Below the pieces are notes generated by a model. It worked only from the letters and a program-made list of their open reading frames with translations, made no database searches and was not told where the DNA came from. A stretch of DNA of 33,644 nucleotides, from assembly GCA_910584145.1 (NCBI GenBank), contig CAJTXX010000022.1:1-33644 (forward strand), read 5' to 3'. The stretch comes from an uncultured Eggerthellaceae bacterium (GTDB taxonomy: Bacteria > Actinomycetota > Coriobacteriia > Coriobacteriales > Eggerthellaceae). How positions within the stretch are numbered: position 1 is the stretch's first letter; every line of letters starts with the position of its first letter. A program made the translations under genes and the position numbers. Below, piece after piece: positions 24,173 through 31,982 of the stretch.

Positions 24173-24258
24173 TTAGGATCCTCCAAGCTGCTGCGTTTCA
24201 GTGTTGCGTTCTCTGTTCGCGCGCGTGCGCCTTGTGCGCACGGCATACGTAATAGGAA

Positions 24259-24286
24259 ATTCTACACCAAAGCAGGCCCGATGCAA
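24259..24286 (-). promoter_or_regulatory. Candidate promoter of ftsZ
   Basis: On the minus strand, TTGCAT (24281-24286) and TAGAAT (24259-24264) have a 16-bp spacer. No terminator is seen between hisI and this site, so read-through from the his operon remains possible. Confidence 0.45.
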
Positions 24287-24363
24287 TCGGGAATACGAGC
24301 ATGCGAGCGCGCATGGGCATCGGCAGGATGCCGCGTGCCCGGCTGCGCGGCGGCTGTACGCCC

Positions 24364-24681
24364 TCAGGAGAGCTGCCGGTAGAAGCACGTGGGGTTGCCG
24401 GTGTGGCATGCCGGGCCCGCAGCTTCCACCAGCGCGAGCAGCGTGTCGGCATCGCAGTCGTAGCGCAGCTCCACCACCTGCTGCGTATTCCCGCTGGTAG
24501 CGCCCTTATGCCACAGCTCCCCGCGACTGCGCGACCAGAACCACGTCTGCCCCGATTCCAGCGTGAGGCGCACCGATTCGGCATTCATCCATGCCATCAT
24601 CAGCACGTCGCGCGTGCGCGCATCCTGCACGATGCAGGGGATGAGCCCCCGCTCGTCATATGCCAGCTCTGCGATATCCAT
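24364..24681 (-). CDS. hisI: Phosphoribosyl-AMP cyclohydrolase
   Basis: Opens the purine ring of phosphoribosyl-AMP in histidine synthesis. It is a 105-residue protein with only the cyclohydrolase domain, so the HisE pyrophosphohydrolase is not fused. LMMAWMNAES and WFWSRSRGELWHKG are substrate-binding; DCDADTLL (75-82) binds magnesium, and CHTGNPTCF (92-100) has zinc-binding cysteines. The ATG at 24681 has GGAG six bases upstream; a longer start at 24693 has no SD. It is the last gene of the his operon, 15 bp after hisF. Confidence 0.95.
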   Translation of the reverse strand: MDIAELAYDERGLIPCIVQDARTRDVLMMAWMNAESVRLTLESGQTWFWSRSRGELWHKGATSGNTQQVVELRYDCDADTLLALVEAAGPACHTGNPTCFYRQLS

Positions 24682-24696
24682 AAGGAGCTCCATCGA

Positions 24697-25461
24697 CTAC
24701 AGGCGCACGGGGATGCCGTGGCGGGCCATGTCCTCTTTCACTTGGCGGATGGTGAGCTCTCCGAAGTGGAACACGCTGGCAGCGAGCACCGCGTCGGCCT
24801 CGCCTTCAAGGATGCCCTGAGCGAAGTGCTCGAGCTCGCCCACGCCGCCGCTGGCGATGACGGGGATGTCTACCGCGCGGGCGACGGCGCGGGTGAGCGC
24901 ACAATCGAAGCCCTCGCGGCTGCCGTCGCGGTCCATGCTGGTGAGCAGTATCTCGCCGGCGCCCCGCGCTTGCGCTTCGCGCGCCCACGCGATGGCATCC
25001 ATGCCGGTGGCCTTGCGGCCGCCTGCGGCGTAGACCTCCCACTTGTCGCCCGCGCCGCTCACCTGCTTAGCGTCGATGGCCACGATCACCGCCTGCGCGC
25101 CGAATGCGCGAGCCGCCTGGGTTATCAGGCTCGGGTCGGCCACCGCGGCGGAGTTCACCGACACCTTATCGGCGCCGGCCGCTATCATGCGACGCATGTC
25201 GGCCACGCTGCGGAAGCCGCCGCCCACTGTGTAGGGCAGCCGCAACTGCGCCGAAGCGCGGCTGGCGAGGTCGACCGTGGTGGCGCGCTCGTCGCTCGTC
25301 GCGGTGATGTCGAGGAAGATGACCTCGTCGGCGCGCTCCGCATCGTAGCGCTGCGCCAGCTCGATGGGGTCTCCCGCATCACGCAGGTCGACGAAGTTCA
25401 CGCCTTTCACGACGCGCCCATCGCGCACGTCCATGCAGGGGATGACGCGCTTGGCGAGCAT
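24697..25461 (-). CDS. hisF: Imidazole glycerol phosphate synthase, cyclase subunit
   Basis: The cyclase half of IGP synthase, which joins ammonia from HisH with PRFAR to give IGP and AICAR. It is a 254-residue (beta/alpha)8 barrel. It opens MLAKRVIPCMDVRDGRVVKG, with catalytic D11. VIVAIDAK carries the second catalytic aspartate; VGGGFRS, GADKVSVNSAA, EILLTSMDRDG and PVIASGGVG are the phosphate-binding loops. The ATG follows the hisA stop with no gap (TAG then ATG), so translation is probably coupled. Confidence 0.97.
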   Translation of the reverse strand: MLAKRVIPCMDVRDGRVVKGVNFVDLRDAGDPIELAQRYDAERADEVIFLDITATSDERATTVDLASRASAQLRLPYTVGGGFRSVADMRRMIAAGADKVSVNSAAVADPSLITQAARAFGAQAVIVAIDAKQVSGAGDKWEVYAAGGRKATGMDAIAWAREAQARGAGEILLTSMDRDGSREGFDCALTRAVARAVDIPVIASGGVGELEHFAQGILEGEADAVLAASVFHFGELTIRQVKEDMARHGIPVRL

Positions 25462-26259
25462 CTAGTTCTTCTCCAGGTCTTGCAGCGTGAGCGGCGCCTC
25501 CAGCGCCTCCGCGAAACCGGGCTGCGCTTCGAGCGTGCCCTTGCAGGCAGCCACGCCATCGGCCACGCTGAACGCGCCTTCGTAGATGGCGCGCCCCACG
25601 ATGACGCCCTCCACCGCATCCGAGACGCGAGCGAGCTCGGCTATGTCAGCCAGCATGGCGATGCCGCCGCTGGCGATGACCGGATTGCCGAACGCCTGAG
25701 CCATCTCCGCATAGGCGGCTGACGCGATGCCCGTGCGCATGCCGTCGCGCGCGATATCGGTGTACACCATATGCTCGAAGCCGAGCTGCCCCATGCGCTG
25801 CGCCAGCTGGAGCGCATCGACGCCTGCGCCCTGCACCCAGCCTTCCACCTTCACATCGTGCTCGTCGGCGTCGATGCCGCACGTGAGCATGTCCGGCCCG
25901 AATTCCTCGCGCGCAGCCTGCGCCATGTCGGGGTCGCGCACGAGCGCTGTGCCGAGCACCATGCGGGCCACGCCGGCATCAGCCAGGCGCCGGCAGGTGT
26001 CGAGCGAGCGCACGCCGCCGCCGAACTCCACCTTCAAGCTGGTCAGCCGCAAGATGCGCTCCACCACCTCCAAGTTCGCAGGCGCACCATCGCGTGCGCC
26101 GTCGAGGTCGACCACGTGCACCCAAGTGGCGCCATCTTCCTCGAACAGCTGCGCCTGGAGCGCCGGGTCGTCGTGATAGACCGTCACCTTCGCGTAGTCG
26201 CCGCGCGCAAGCCTCACCGCCTTGCCATCGAGCATGTCGATCGCTGGGAGCAGATACAT
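25462..26259 (-). CDS. hisA: ProFAR isomerase
   Basis: Isomerises ProFAR to PRFAR. It is a 265-residue barrel related to HisF. LLPAIDMLDGKAVRLARGDY holds the catalytic aspartate at the N-terminus, VHVVDLDGAR, VEFGGGVRS, DVKVEGWV and YTDIARDGM (second aspartate) follow, and VIASGGIAM and VIVGRAIYEG are phosphate loops. It is two bases after the hisH stop; an AAAGGG lies in the end of hisH. It is slightly longer than usual, by about 20 residues, without a clear extra domain. Confidence 0.96.
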   Translation of the reverse strand: MYLLPAIDMLDGKAVRLARGDYAKVTVYHDDPALQAQLFEEDGATWVHVVDLDGARDGAPANLEVVERILRLTSLKVEFGGGVRSLDTCRRLADAGVARMVLGTALVRDPDMAQAAREEFGPDMLTCGIDADEHDVKVEGWVQGAGVDALQLAQRMGQLGFEHMVYTDIARDGMRTGIASAAYAEMAQAFGNPVIASGGIAMLADIAELARVSDAVEGVIVGRAIYEGAFSVADGVAACKGTLEAQPGFAEALEAPLTLQDLEKN

Positions 26260-26261
26260 GG

Positions 26262-27020
26262 TCAGCCCTTTCTCGCATAGTCGACGAAGTTCGCCAGCAG
26301 CATCTGGCCAACATCGGAGCTCTTCTCTGGATGGAATTGTACGCCGAAGGCGCTGCCCGCCTGCACCGCGCTCGGGAACGTTACGGAATGGGTGGTGAAG
26401 CCGACCGTCGCGTCGCTGTCGGGGGCTGCGTAGCTGTGCGTGAAGTAGAAGTATGCGCCGTCGGGGATGTCCTTGAAGAGCAGGCAGCCCGGGGAGGCTT
26501 CCGTTGCGGGCCGAGGGAGAGCGCTCAGTCGCTCGGGCAGTCCTCGCTTTGCTGCGGAACGCGCTTGGCGAGCGTTCTCCCTCGGCCCTGTTGCGCCTTT
26601 TTCAGCATTCGCGGTGGTGGTCACTCTGTTCCAGCCTACGTGGGGGATCTTGTAGAGGGTGCCTTCTGCATCGGTGCGGGGGAGGCGACGGACGATACCG
26701 GGGATGAGGGAGAGGCCGGGGGTCGGCTCTTCTCCTTCTGCGTGCTCTTCGCCTGCCGCGAACATGAGGTGCATGCCGAGGCATATCCCCAAGAAGGGGA
26801 CCGCGCGCTCCCCTACCGCCTCGCGTATCGCTTCGTCTTGCCCCAGCTCCGTCATCGTCGCCATCGCATCGGCGAAGGCGCCCACACCCGGCAGCACCAG
26901 CGCATCAGCCCGCGCGATGACATCAGCATCCTGAGACACGAGCACCTGCGCCCCTGCAGCCTCAAGCCCCCGAGCCACCGAGAGCAGGTTCCCCTTCCGA
27001 TAATCGACGATGACGATCAA
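26262..27020 (-). CDS. hisH: Imidazole glycerol phosphate synthase, glutaminase subunit, with internal insertion
   Basis: The glutaminase that supplies ammonia to HisF. The class I amidotransferase triad is C80 (GICLGMHL), H230 and E232 (GVQFHPEKS). LVLPGVGAF, IPHVGWNRV and AYFYFTHSY are family motifs. It has 252 residues against the usual 200-215: about 40 extra residues (about 135-178, rich in Ala, Arg and Pro) lie between GWNRV and LLFKDI, where other HisH proteins have only a few residues. The DNA of the insert has a 19-bp inverted repeat, see 26508-26588. The frame is kept and all catalytic residues remain. The start is TTG at 27020, overlapping the hisB stop (TTGA), six bases after AAAGG; no ATG fits. 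Confidence 0.93.
   Translation of the reverse strand: MIVIVDYRKGNLLSVARGLEAAGAQVLVSQDADVIARADALVLPGVGAFADAMATMTELGQDEAIREAVGERAVPFLGICLGMHLMFAAGEEHAEGEEPTPGLSLIPGIVRRLPRTDAEGTLYKIPHVGWNRVTTTANAEKGATGPRENARQARSAAKRGLPERLSALPRPATEASPGCLLFKDIPDGAYFYFTHSYAAPDSDATVGFTTHSVTFPSAVQAGSAFGVQFHPEKSSDVGQMLLANFVDYARKG
26508..26588. repeat. Palindromic element inserted in frame in hisH
   Basis: The arms 26508-26526 and 26570-26588 form an inverted repeat of 19 bp with one mismatch, around a 43-bp centre. The element lies within a stretch of about 120 bp that other hisH genes lack, and it codes on through without a stop. It recalls the Rickettsia palindromic elements that insert in frame in genes. I did not find another copy in this window. 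Confidence 0.75.
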
Positions 27021-27616
27021 AGCGCGCCTTTCGTGCTCGGCAGCTCCCCCGCGATGCGCGGGTTCACCGCCACCGCTTGGCAGAGCGCGCGGCCGCATGC
27101 TTTGAACGCCGCTTCGATGAGGTGATGCGCGTTCTCGCCGGCGAACTGCTGCATGTGCAGCGTCATGCGCGCGTTCGCCGCCAATGCTACGAAGAACTCC
27201 TTCGCCAACTGCGTGTCGAACGTGGAGATGGCCTCGATGGGCACATCCATGCGCCAATAGAGCGCGCCGCGGCCGGACAGGTCGATGGCAGCCATGACCA
27301 GCGCCTCGTCCATCGGCACCGCTGGGCTGGCGAAGCGGTTGATGCCGCGCATGTCGCCCAGCGCCTGCGCGATGGCCTGCCCGAGCACGATGCCCACATC
27401 CTCTACCGTGTGGTGCGCGTCCACCTCCACGTCGCCTTCCGCGCGCACGGTCAGGTCGAACAGGCCGTGGCGGGCGAAGGCATCGAGCATGTGGTCGAAG
27501 AACGGCACGCCGGTCTGCACATCGGCGCGCCCGGTACCGTCGAGGCATATCTGCACCGTTATGTCCGTTTCGCGCGTGGTGCGCTGCACCTCCGCGGTCC
27601 TATTCAGCTCGGCCAT
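27017..27616 (-). CDS. hisB: Imidazoleglycerol-phosphate dehydratase
   Basis: Dehydrates IGP to imidazole-acetol phosphate. It is the monofunctional form without a phosphatase domain. The metal-binding HH pairs are in VDAHHTVEDVGI and GENAHHLIEAAFKA; VPFFDHML and LYWRMDV are further signatures, and the protein ends PSTKGAL, as in the family. The ATG at 27616 has GAGGGG eight bases upstream; a GTG at 27625 with AAGGAG four bases before it is an alternative. It overlaps the end of hisC by 17 bp, or 26 bp with the GTG. Confidence 0.95.
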   Translation of the reverse strand: MAELNRTAEVQRTTRETDITVQICLDGTGRADVQTGVPFFDHMLDAFARHGLFDLTVRAEGDVEVDAHHTVEDVGIVLGQAIAQALGDMRGINRFASPAVPMDEALVMAAIDLSGRGALYWRMDVPIEAISTFDTQLAKEFFVALAANARMTLHMQQFAGENAHHLIEAAFKACGRALCQAVAVNPRIAGELPSTKGAL

Positions 27617-28706
27617 ACGAGCCACCCCTCTCCTTATCCAAGACGAAATCGCGCAACGCGCTCAGGAATGCGTCGTTCTGCTCGGAGGTCCCCACGGTGA
27701 CGCGCAGCGTACCTTCGAGCAGCGCAGCGCTGCTGAAATCGCGCACGAGGATGCCCCGGTCGTAGAGATGCCGCCACGCCTCATCGGCGTCAGGCATGCG
27801 GAACAGCACCCAGTTCGAGTCGCTCGGGAACGGCTCTATGCCAGGCGTGGCGCGCAGCTCGGCGAGCAGGCGCTCGCGCTCCGAGATGATCTGCTGGATG
27901 GCAGGCTCGAAGGCGTTGCGGTTGCGGAACACCACGCATGCGATGGCCTGGCTGACCGCATCCACCGAATAGGGCTGGCGCACCTTGCAGTATTCGCGGA
28001 TGACCGACGGGTGCGCCAAGATGTAGCCGATGCGCACGCCCGCCAGGCTGAACGCCTTGCTGAACGTGCGCAGGATGACCAGGTTCTCGTGCTGCTCAAG
28101 ATAGGGGCGCATCGTCTCGCGCGAGAACTCGAAATACGCCTCGTCCACCATGACGAGCGCATCGGTGGCGTCCAGCAGCTGGAGGATGAACTCCTGCCGC
28201 GCGCGCAGCCCGGTCGGGTTGTTCGGGCTGGTCACGATGGTGAAGGTGATGTTGTTCGCGGGGTCGGACACCGCCTGGAGCACGCGCGGCTCGTCGATGG
28301 CGAAGGTATCCGGCAGGCGCGGGATGTCGATGACGGGCGTGTTCGTCAGGCGCGCGTTCGCCTCGTACACCGAGAATGTCGGGGGCAGGTTCAAGAACGT
28401 GCGGCCCGGGCCGCCCCACGCGAGCGCGGTATCGAACAGCAGCTCGTCGCCACCGTTGCCCATGAGCACCCAGTCGCGGTCGAGCCCGTTCGCCTCAGCT
28501 ATCAGATCGCGCAGGTCGTTGGCGAGCGGGTCGGGGTAGCGGTTGAGCGCGATGCCATGCACAGCCTCGTCGACCTGCGCGCGGATGTCAGGGTCGACAT
28601 CGCTCGGATTCTCGTTGGCTGACAGGTACGCGTTGGCTGGCAGGTATTTCGGATCGTACGGATGCAGCCCAGCGAGCTGCGGCGCCGATGCGACAACGCG
28701 ATTCAT
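27600..28706 (-). CDS. hisC: Histidinol-phosphate aminotransferase
   Basis: A PLP enzyme that transaminates imidazole-acetol phosphate to histidinol phosphate. It is a 368-residue fold-type I aminotransferase. LSANENPSD and LNRYPDP at the N-terminus, MGNGGDELL, TSPNNPTG, MVDEAYFEFS and RTFSKAFSLAGVRIGY (the PLP lysine) appear in order; the terminal LRVTVGTSEQNDAFL binds substrate. The ATG overlaps the hisD stop by four bases (ATGA). Confidence 0.97.
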   Translation of the reverse strand: MNRVVASAPQLAGLHPYDPKYLPANAYLSANENPSDVDPDIRAQVDEAVHGIALNRYPDPLANDLRDLIAEANGLDRDWVLMGNGGDELLFDTALAWGGPGRTFLNLPPTFSVYEANARLTNTPVIDIPRLPDTFAIDEPRVLQAVSDPANNITFTIVTSPNNPTGLRARQEFILQLLDATDALVMVDEAYFEFSRETMRPYLEQHENLVILRTFSKAFSLAGVRIGYILAHPSVIREYCKVRQPYSVDAVSQAIACVVFRNRNAFEPAIQQIISERERLLAELRATPGIEPFPSDSNWVLFRMPDADEAWRHLYDRGILVRDFSSAALLEGTLRVTVGTSEQNDAFLSALRDFVLDKERGGSYGRAE

Positions 28707-30037
28707 CGAAGCGCCCCCTCAGCGCAGCAGCCGCCGTCCATGCCGGCCGCTTCGAGCCCATGCATGCGCAGCGCCACCGATTGCGCATGAGCCCACAGGC
28801 CCTCGTGCATGGCTATCTGCATGATGGGCTTCGCGTCGTTGGCCAGGGCCTGCGGCGAATACTGGATGATGGAGCTCTTCTTCACGAACTCGTCGACGGA
28901 CAAGGGGCTCGCGTAGCGCGCCGTGCCGCCTGTGGGCAGCGTATGGTTCGGGCCGGCCACGTAGTCGCCCACGGCCTCAGGCGTCCAATCGCCCAGGAAG
29001 ATGGCGCCGGCGTTCTTGATCTGGCCGAGGTAGTCCATCGCATGCCGCACGTGCATCTCCAGATGCTCGGGCGCTATCACGTTCACCGCCTGGATGGCCT
29101 GCGCCATGTCGCTCACGACGACGATGAGCCCTTGGCTTTCGAGCGACTGGCGCGTTATGTCGGCGCGCGTGGAGTGCGCTAGGTGCTCCCGCACGGCAGC
29201 TTCCACCTCGTCGGCGTATTCGGCGCTATCGCAGATCAGGTAGCAAGCCGCCAGCGGGTCGTGCTCGGCTTGCGCCATCAGATCTATCGCCACGAGCGAC
29301 GGCTCGGCGGTGCCGTCGGCCACCACGCACACCTCGGACGGGCCAGCGATCATATCTATGCCGACATCGCCCGAGACGATCTTCTTCGCGGCGGCCACGT
29401 AGGCGTTACCTGGGCCGGTTATCTTGCATACCGGCGAGATGGTCTGCGTACCGTACGCGAGCGCAGCGATGGCCTGTGCGCCGCCCACCGTATACACCTC
29501 GGTGACGCCCGCGAGCTTCGCCGCTGCGAGGATGGCTGCATCGACCGTGCCGTCTGCGCTCGGCGGGGTGACGCACGCGATGCGCGCGACGCCGGCGACG
29601 CTGGCGGGCAGCGCGTTCATCAGCACCGTCGAGGGGTACAAGGCCCGGCCACCAGGCACGTAGATGCCCACCGAATCGAGCGGGGTGACCTGCGCGCCCA
29701 CGATGGCGCCGTCCTCGCGCGCGAACAACCAGCTCTGCTGCACCTGGCGCTCGTGGAAGGCGCGTATCTGGCGCGCGGCGTGACGCAGCGCGTCCATCGT
29801 CTGCGGGTCCACCTTGTCGGCGGCTTCGTCGATCAGGCGCTGCGGCACGCGCAGCTCTTCGAGCCGGATGCCGTCGAAGCGCTCGGTCAGCTCGATCAGC
29901 GCCGCATCGCCGCGCTCGCGCACATCCTCCACGATGCTCGTCGCTGCTTGCAGCGCTTGGGCGTTGAACGCGCCGGTGCGGTCGATGAACGAGCTCTGGA
30001 AGGGCTCGCAGGGTTTGAGCTCGATGCGTCGCATCAT
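28703..30037 (-). CDS. hisD: Histidinol dehydrogenase
   Basis: A zinc enzyme that oxidises histidinol to histidine with two NAD+. It has 444 residues. VGIYVPGGRALYPSTVLMN, TEVYTVGGAQAIAALAYGT and KITGPGNAYVAAAKK are highly conserved. MAQAEHDPLA and the C-terminal histidine hold zinc; IAPEHLEMHV carries the catalytic Glu-His pair, and DYVAGPNHTLPT is the last signature. GGAGG six bases before the first ATG sits in the end of hisZG, and the genes overlap by four bases (ATGA). Confidence 0.97.
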   Translation of the reverse strand: MMRRIELKPCEPFQSSFIDRTGAFNAQALQAATSIVEDVRERGDAALIELTERFDGIRLEELRVPQRLIDEAADKVDPQTMDALRHAARQIRAFHERQVQQSWLFAREDGAIVGAQVTPLDSVGIYVPGGRALYPSTVLMNALPASVAGVARIACVTPPSADGTVDAAILAAAKLAGVTEVYTVGGAQAIAALAYGTQTISPVCKITGPGNAYVAAAKKIVSGDVGIDMIAGPSEVCVVADGTAEPSLVAIDLMAQAEHDPLAACYLICDSAEYADEVEAAVREHLAHSTRADITRQSLESQGLIVVVSDMAQAIQAVNVIAPEHLEMHVRHAMDYLGQIKNAGAIFLGDWTPEAVGDYVAGPNHTLPTGGTARYASPLSVDEFVKKSSIIQYSPQALANDAKPIMQIAMHEGLWAHAQSVALRMHGLEAAGMDGGCCAEGALR

Positions 30038-31728
30038 CTTGTTCCTCCAGCTATCGGGTCGTATTCGCTTCCCTCGGCATTCGCCGCGAGCTGCTGGGCT
30101 AATTCTACTATCCGCTCGTCAGTGCGCAGAGCGCAGGGGTTCGCGAAGAAGCGCGCGGTCGAATCCAGCACGTCTTCCACCACCTCGAGGTTATTCTCGC
30201 GCAAGGTGGTGCCCGTGGCGGTGATGTCCACGATGCACTCGGCGATGCCCGTCAGCGGCGCAAGCTCGATGTTGCCGTTGAGCTTCACGATCTCGGCCTG
30301 CATACCGGTGCGGGCGAAATGGTCGAGCGCGATGCGCGGATACTTGGTGGCCACGCGGATGGAGCCGAGGCGCCGGTAGCGCTCGGCGATGCTGCCCGAT
30401 GCGCCCTGCGGCTGAGCCACCACGAAACGGCAGCCGCCGAAGCGCAGGTCGGCGAGCTCCACCACCGGCAGCGCCGCCTCGTCCAGGGAATCCCTGCCGC
30501 AGATGCCGCAGTCGGCCGCGCCCGAGGCCACGAACGCCGGAGCGTCGGAGGGCCGCACGATGATGTACTCCACGCCTGGCGCCGTTATGACCAACTGGCG
30601 GCCAGGATCGCGCAAGCCGTCCACATCGAGCCCGCAGGCGGCAAGGGCATCGAGCGCCTGCGCGTTCAGGGCCCCCTTCGGCACTGCGATGCGCAGCGGG
30701 CGCTGCGCGCGGGCGCTGGTGCTGCCTTCCGCAGCGGCCGCCTCCATCGCACGTTCGAGGAATACGGCGAACCCAGCGGCGGGCCGATCGGCGCCATAAG
30801 CGCCGATGGTGTTGTCGTAGCGGCCGCCCGAACCCAGCGGGGAGCCCAGGTAGGGAGAATACGCCTCGAATACGATGCCGGTGTAATAGTCGAACAAGCT
30901 GATGACGGAGAAATCGACCAGCACGGCAGCCGCGAGACCGTCGCCTTCCAGGCGCTCGCAGAGGGCTTGGAGCCGGTCGAGCCCATCGGTGCACCCCAGC
31001 GGCGCTACGAGCTGGCGCGCCTCGTCGATGGCTTCCAAGCCGCCCCGCACACGGGGCAGCGCGCGTATCGCCTGCGCATAGGCCGGCGCGGTGGCGGCAT
31101 CCAGGTTCTCAGGCGCGCACAGCCGGTCCACTTCCACGAGGTCGGATGCGTGGTATGCGTTCAGGATGGCTTGCTTCCACGCGCTCGGCGCGCCCGACCG
31201 CTCGAGCAGCGCGCGCAGCGGGCCCACCGTCGCTATGGCGAGCGCCACTTCCGCCACGCCCGCGACCGCGAGCGCCTGAACGCAGAGGGCCACCACTTCG
31301 GTATCGGCCTGCACAGGCTCGCCCGCGCCATCCCGCGCCCCGATGCTCTCGATGCCGATCTGGGTCAGCTCGCGCGCCTGCGCCTGGCTGCGGCCTTCCA
31401 TCTCGCGGAACACGCGCTGCGTATAGCGCAGCTTCAGCGGCTCTTCAGCCGCTCCGATGCGCGTGGCGCACATGCGCGCTATCTGCAACGTCACATCAGG
31501 GCGCATGGCCAGCAGGTCGCCCTGCGAGTCGAAGAACCTGAACGACGATGCCGGCAGCCGCCCGCCGAGCGCCATGACGTCCATCACCTCGAGCGTCGGC
31601 GTCTCCACCGGCAGGTAGCCATGCGACGCGAACAGGTCCTGCACACCGCGCGTGATGCGCTCGCGCTCCGCCGCCTCAGCCGTCAGCACATCCCGGAACC
31701 CGAGCGGCGTGACTAGATCGATCCCCAT
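30034..31728 (-). CDS. HisZ-HisG fusion: ATP phosphoribosyltransferase with its regulatory domain
   Basis: The first enzyme of histidine synthesis, joining ATP and PRPP. Residues 1-330 (of 564) are HisZ-like, a class II aminoacyl-tRNA synthetase relative: TPLGFRDVL, MRPDVTLQIARM, YTQRVFRE, ELTQIGIES and YYTGIVFEAY, GSGGRYDNTIGAYG. Residues 344-564 are the short HisG: LRIAVPKGALN, YIIVRPSDAP, ADCGICGRD, VATKYPRIA and the PRPP loop DITATGTTLRENN. In most organisms these are two proteins; here one frame spans both without a stop. The junction is near 30700. The ATG at 31728 with AAAGG about six bases upstream is preferred; the frame extends to 31767. It is the first gene of the operon. Confidence 0.94.
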   Translation of the reverse strand: MGIDLVTPLGFRDVLTAEAAERERITRGVQDLFASHGYLPVETPTLEVMDVMALGGRLPASSFRFFDSQGDLLAMRPDVTLQIARMCATRIGAAEEPLKLRYTQRVFREMEGRSQAQARELTQIGIESIGARDGAGEPVQADTEVVALCVQALAVAGVAEVALAIATVGPLRALLERSGAPSAWKQAILNAYHASDLVEVDRLCAPENLDAATAPAYAQAIRALPRVRGGLEAIDEARQLVAPLGCTDGLDRLQALCERLEGDGLAAAVLVDFSVISLFDYYTGIVFEAYSPYLGSPLGSGGRYDNTIGAYGADRPAAGFAVFLERAMEAAAAEGSTSARAQRPLRIAVPKGALNAQALDALAACGLDVDGLRDPGRQLVITAPGVEYIIVRPSDAPAFVASGAADCGICGRDSLDEAALPVVELADLRFGGCRFVVAQPQGASGSIAERYRRLGSIRVATKYPRIALDHFARTGMQAEIVKLNGNIELAPLTGIAECIVDITATGTTLRENNLEVVEDVLDSTARFFANPCALRTDERIVELAQQLAANAEGSEYDPIAGGTR

Positions 31729-31785
31729 ACCCATCCTTTCAGAACGGCCCGAGCCGTTACATCCCATGCCAAGCCTAATGGCTCA

Positions 31786-31815
31786 TTACTTTATCACAGT
31801 AGAGTAATAAAGTAA
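31786..31815. promoter_or_regulatory. Operator-like dyad in front of hisZG
   Basis: Perfect 9-bp arms TTACTTTAT/ATAAAGTAA flank a 12-bp centre, 58 bp before the hisZG start. This looks like a repressor site. Confidence 0.5.
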
Positions 31816-31945
31816 GCACTTTTTCTCGATCGTATCTTTGACCTCTTTGAGTTTCCTTGACTTCTTTATATCCCCTTGATTCTTTTTGAGCTGTCGACAA
31901 GAGACCCGAAAGATCCTTATTTCGAAATGAGGTAGATGAAGATGG

Positions 31946-31982
31946 TTTTATACCCGAAAGCATAATGCTTTGAAGTATAAAA
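31946..31982. repeat. 37-bp palindrome behind the racemase gene
   Basis: Two nested perfect arms, TTTTATAC/GTATAAAA and AAAGCAT/ATGCTTT, are separated by 3-nt mismatches around a single central base. It touches the racemase stop. There is no T-tail, so it is not a standard terminator. Confidence 0.7.

Larger units (their letters stand above)
31729..31982 (-). promoter_or_regulatory. AT-rich leader region of the his operon
   Basis: About 250 bp with much lower GC than the rest of the window. It holds two dyads (31786-31815, 31946-31982) and an array of TTGA motifs (31838-31889). No T-box (the AGGGTGGNACCGCG element is absent), no terminator and no run of His codons in a short frame are seen. 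A 62-codon frame on the minus strand (31775-31963) is not supported. No convincing -35/-10 pair can be named. Confidence 0.5.

Noticed and set aside
22559..24382. A 607-codon plus-strand open frame opposite pgeF and ftsZ
   Set aside because: It is an antisense shadow caused by high GC and codon bias; the minus strand carries clear FtsZ and PgeF with SD sites.
27020..27548. N-terminal extension of HisH, making a fusion
   Set aside because: It is a shadow frame of hisB; the HisH fold begins at the TTG start.
30034..31728. hisS (histidyl-tRNA synthetase) in place of HisZ
   Set aside because: The class II-like domain is short, lacks the anticodon-binding domain of HisS, and runs into HisG at the head of a his operon.
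31775..31963. A 62-codon open frame on the minus strand in the his leader, as a leader peptide
   Set aside because: It has no run of histidine codons, no family similarity that I recognise and no paired terminator/antiterminator. Its composition follows the AT-rich repeats.
31729..31982. T-box riboswitch before the his operon
   Set aside because: The conserved T-box element and a terminator hairpin are absent on the minus strand.
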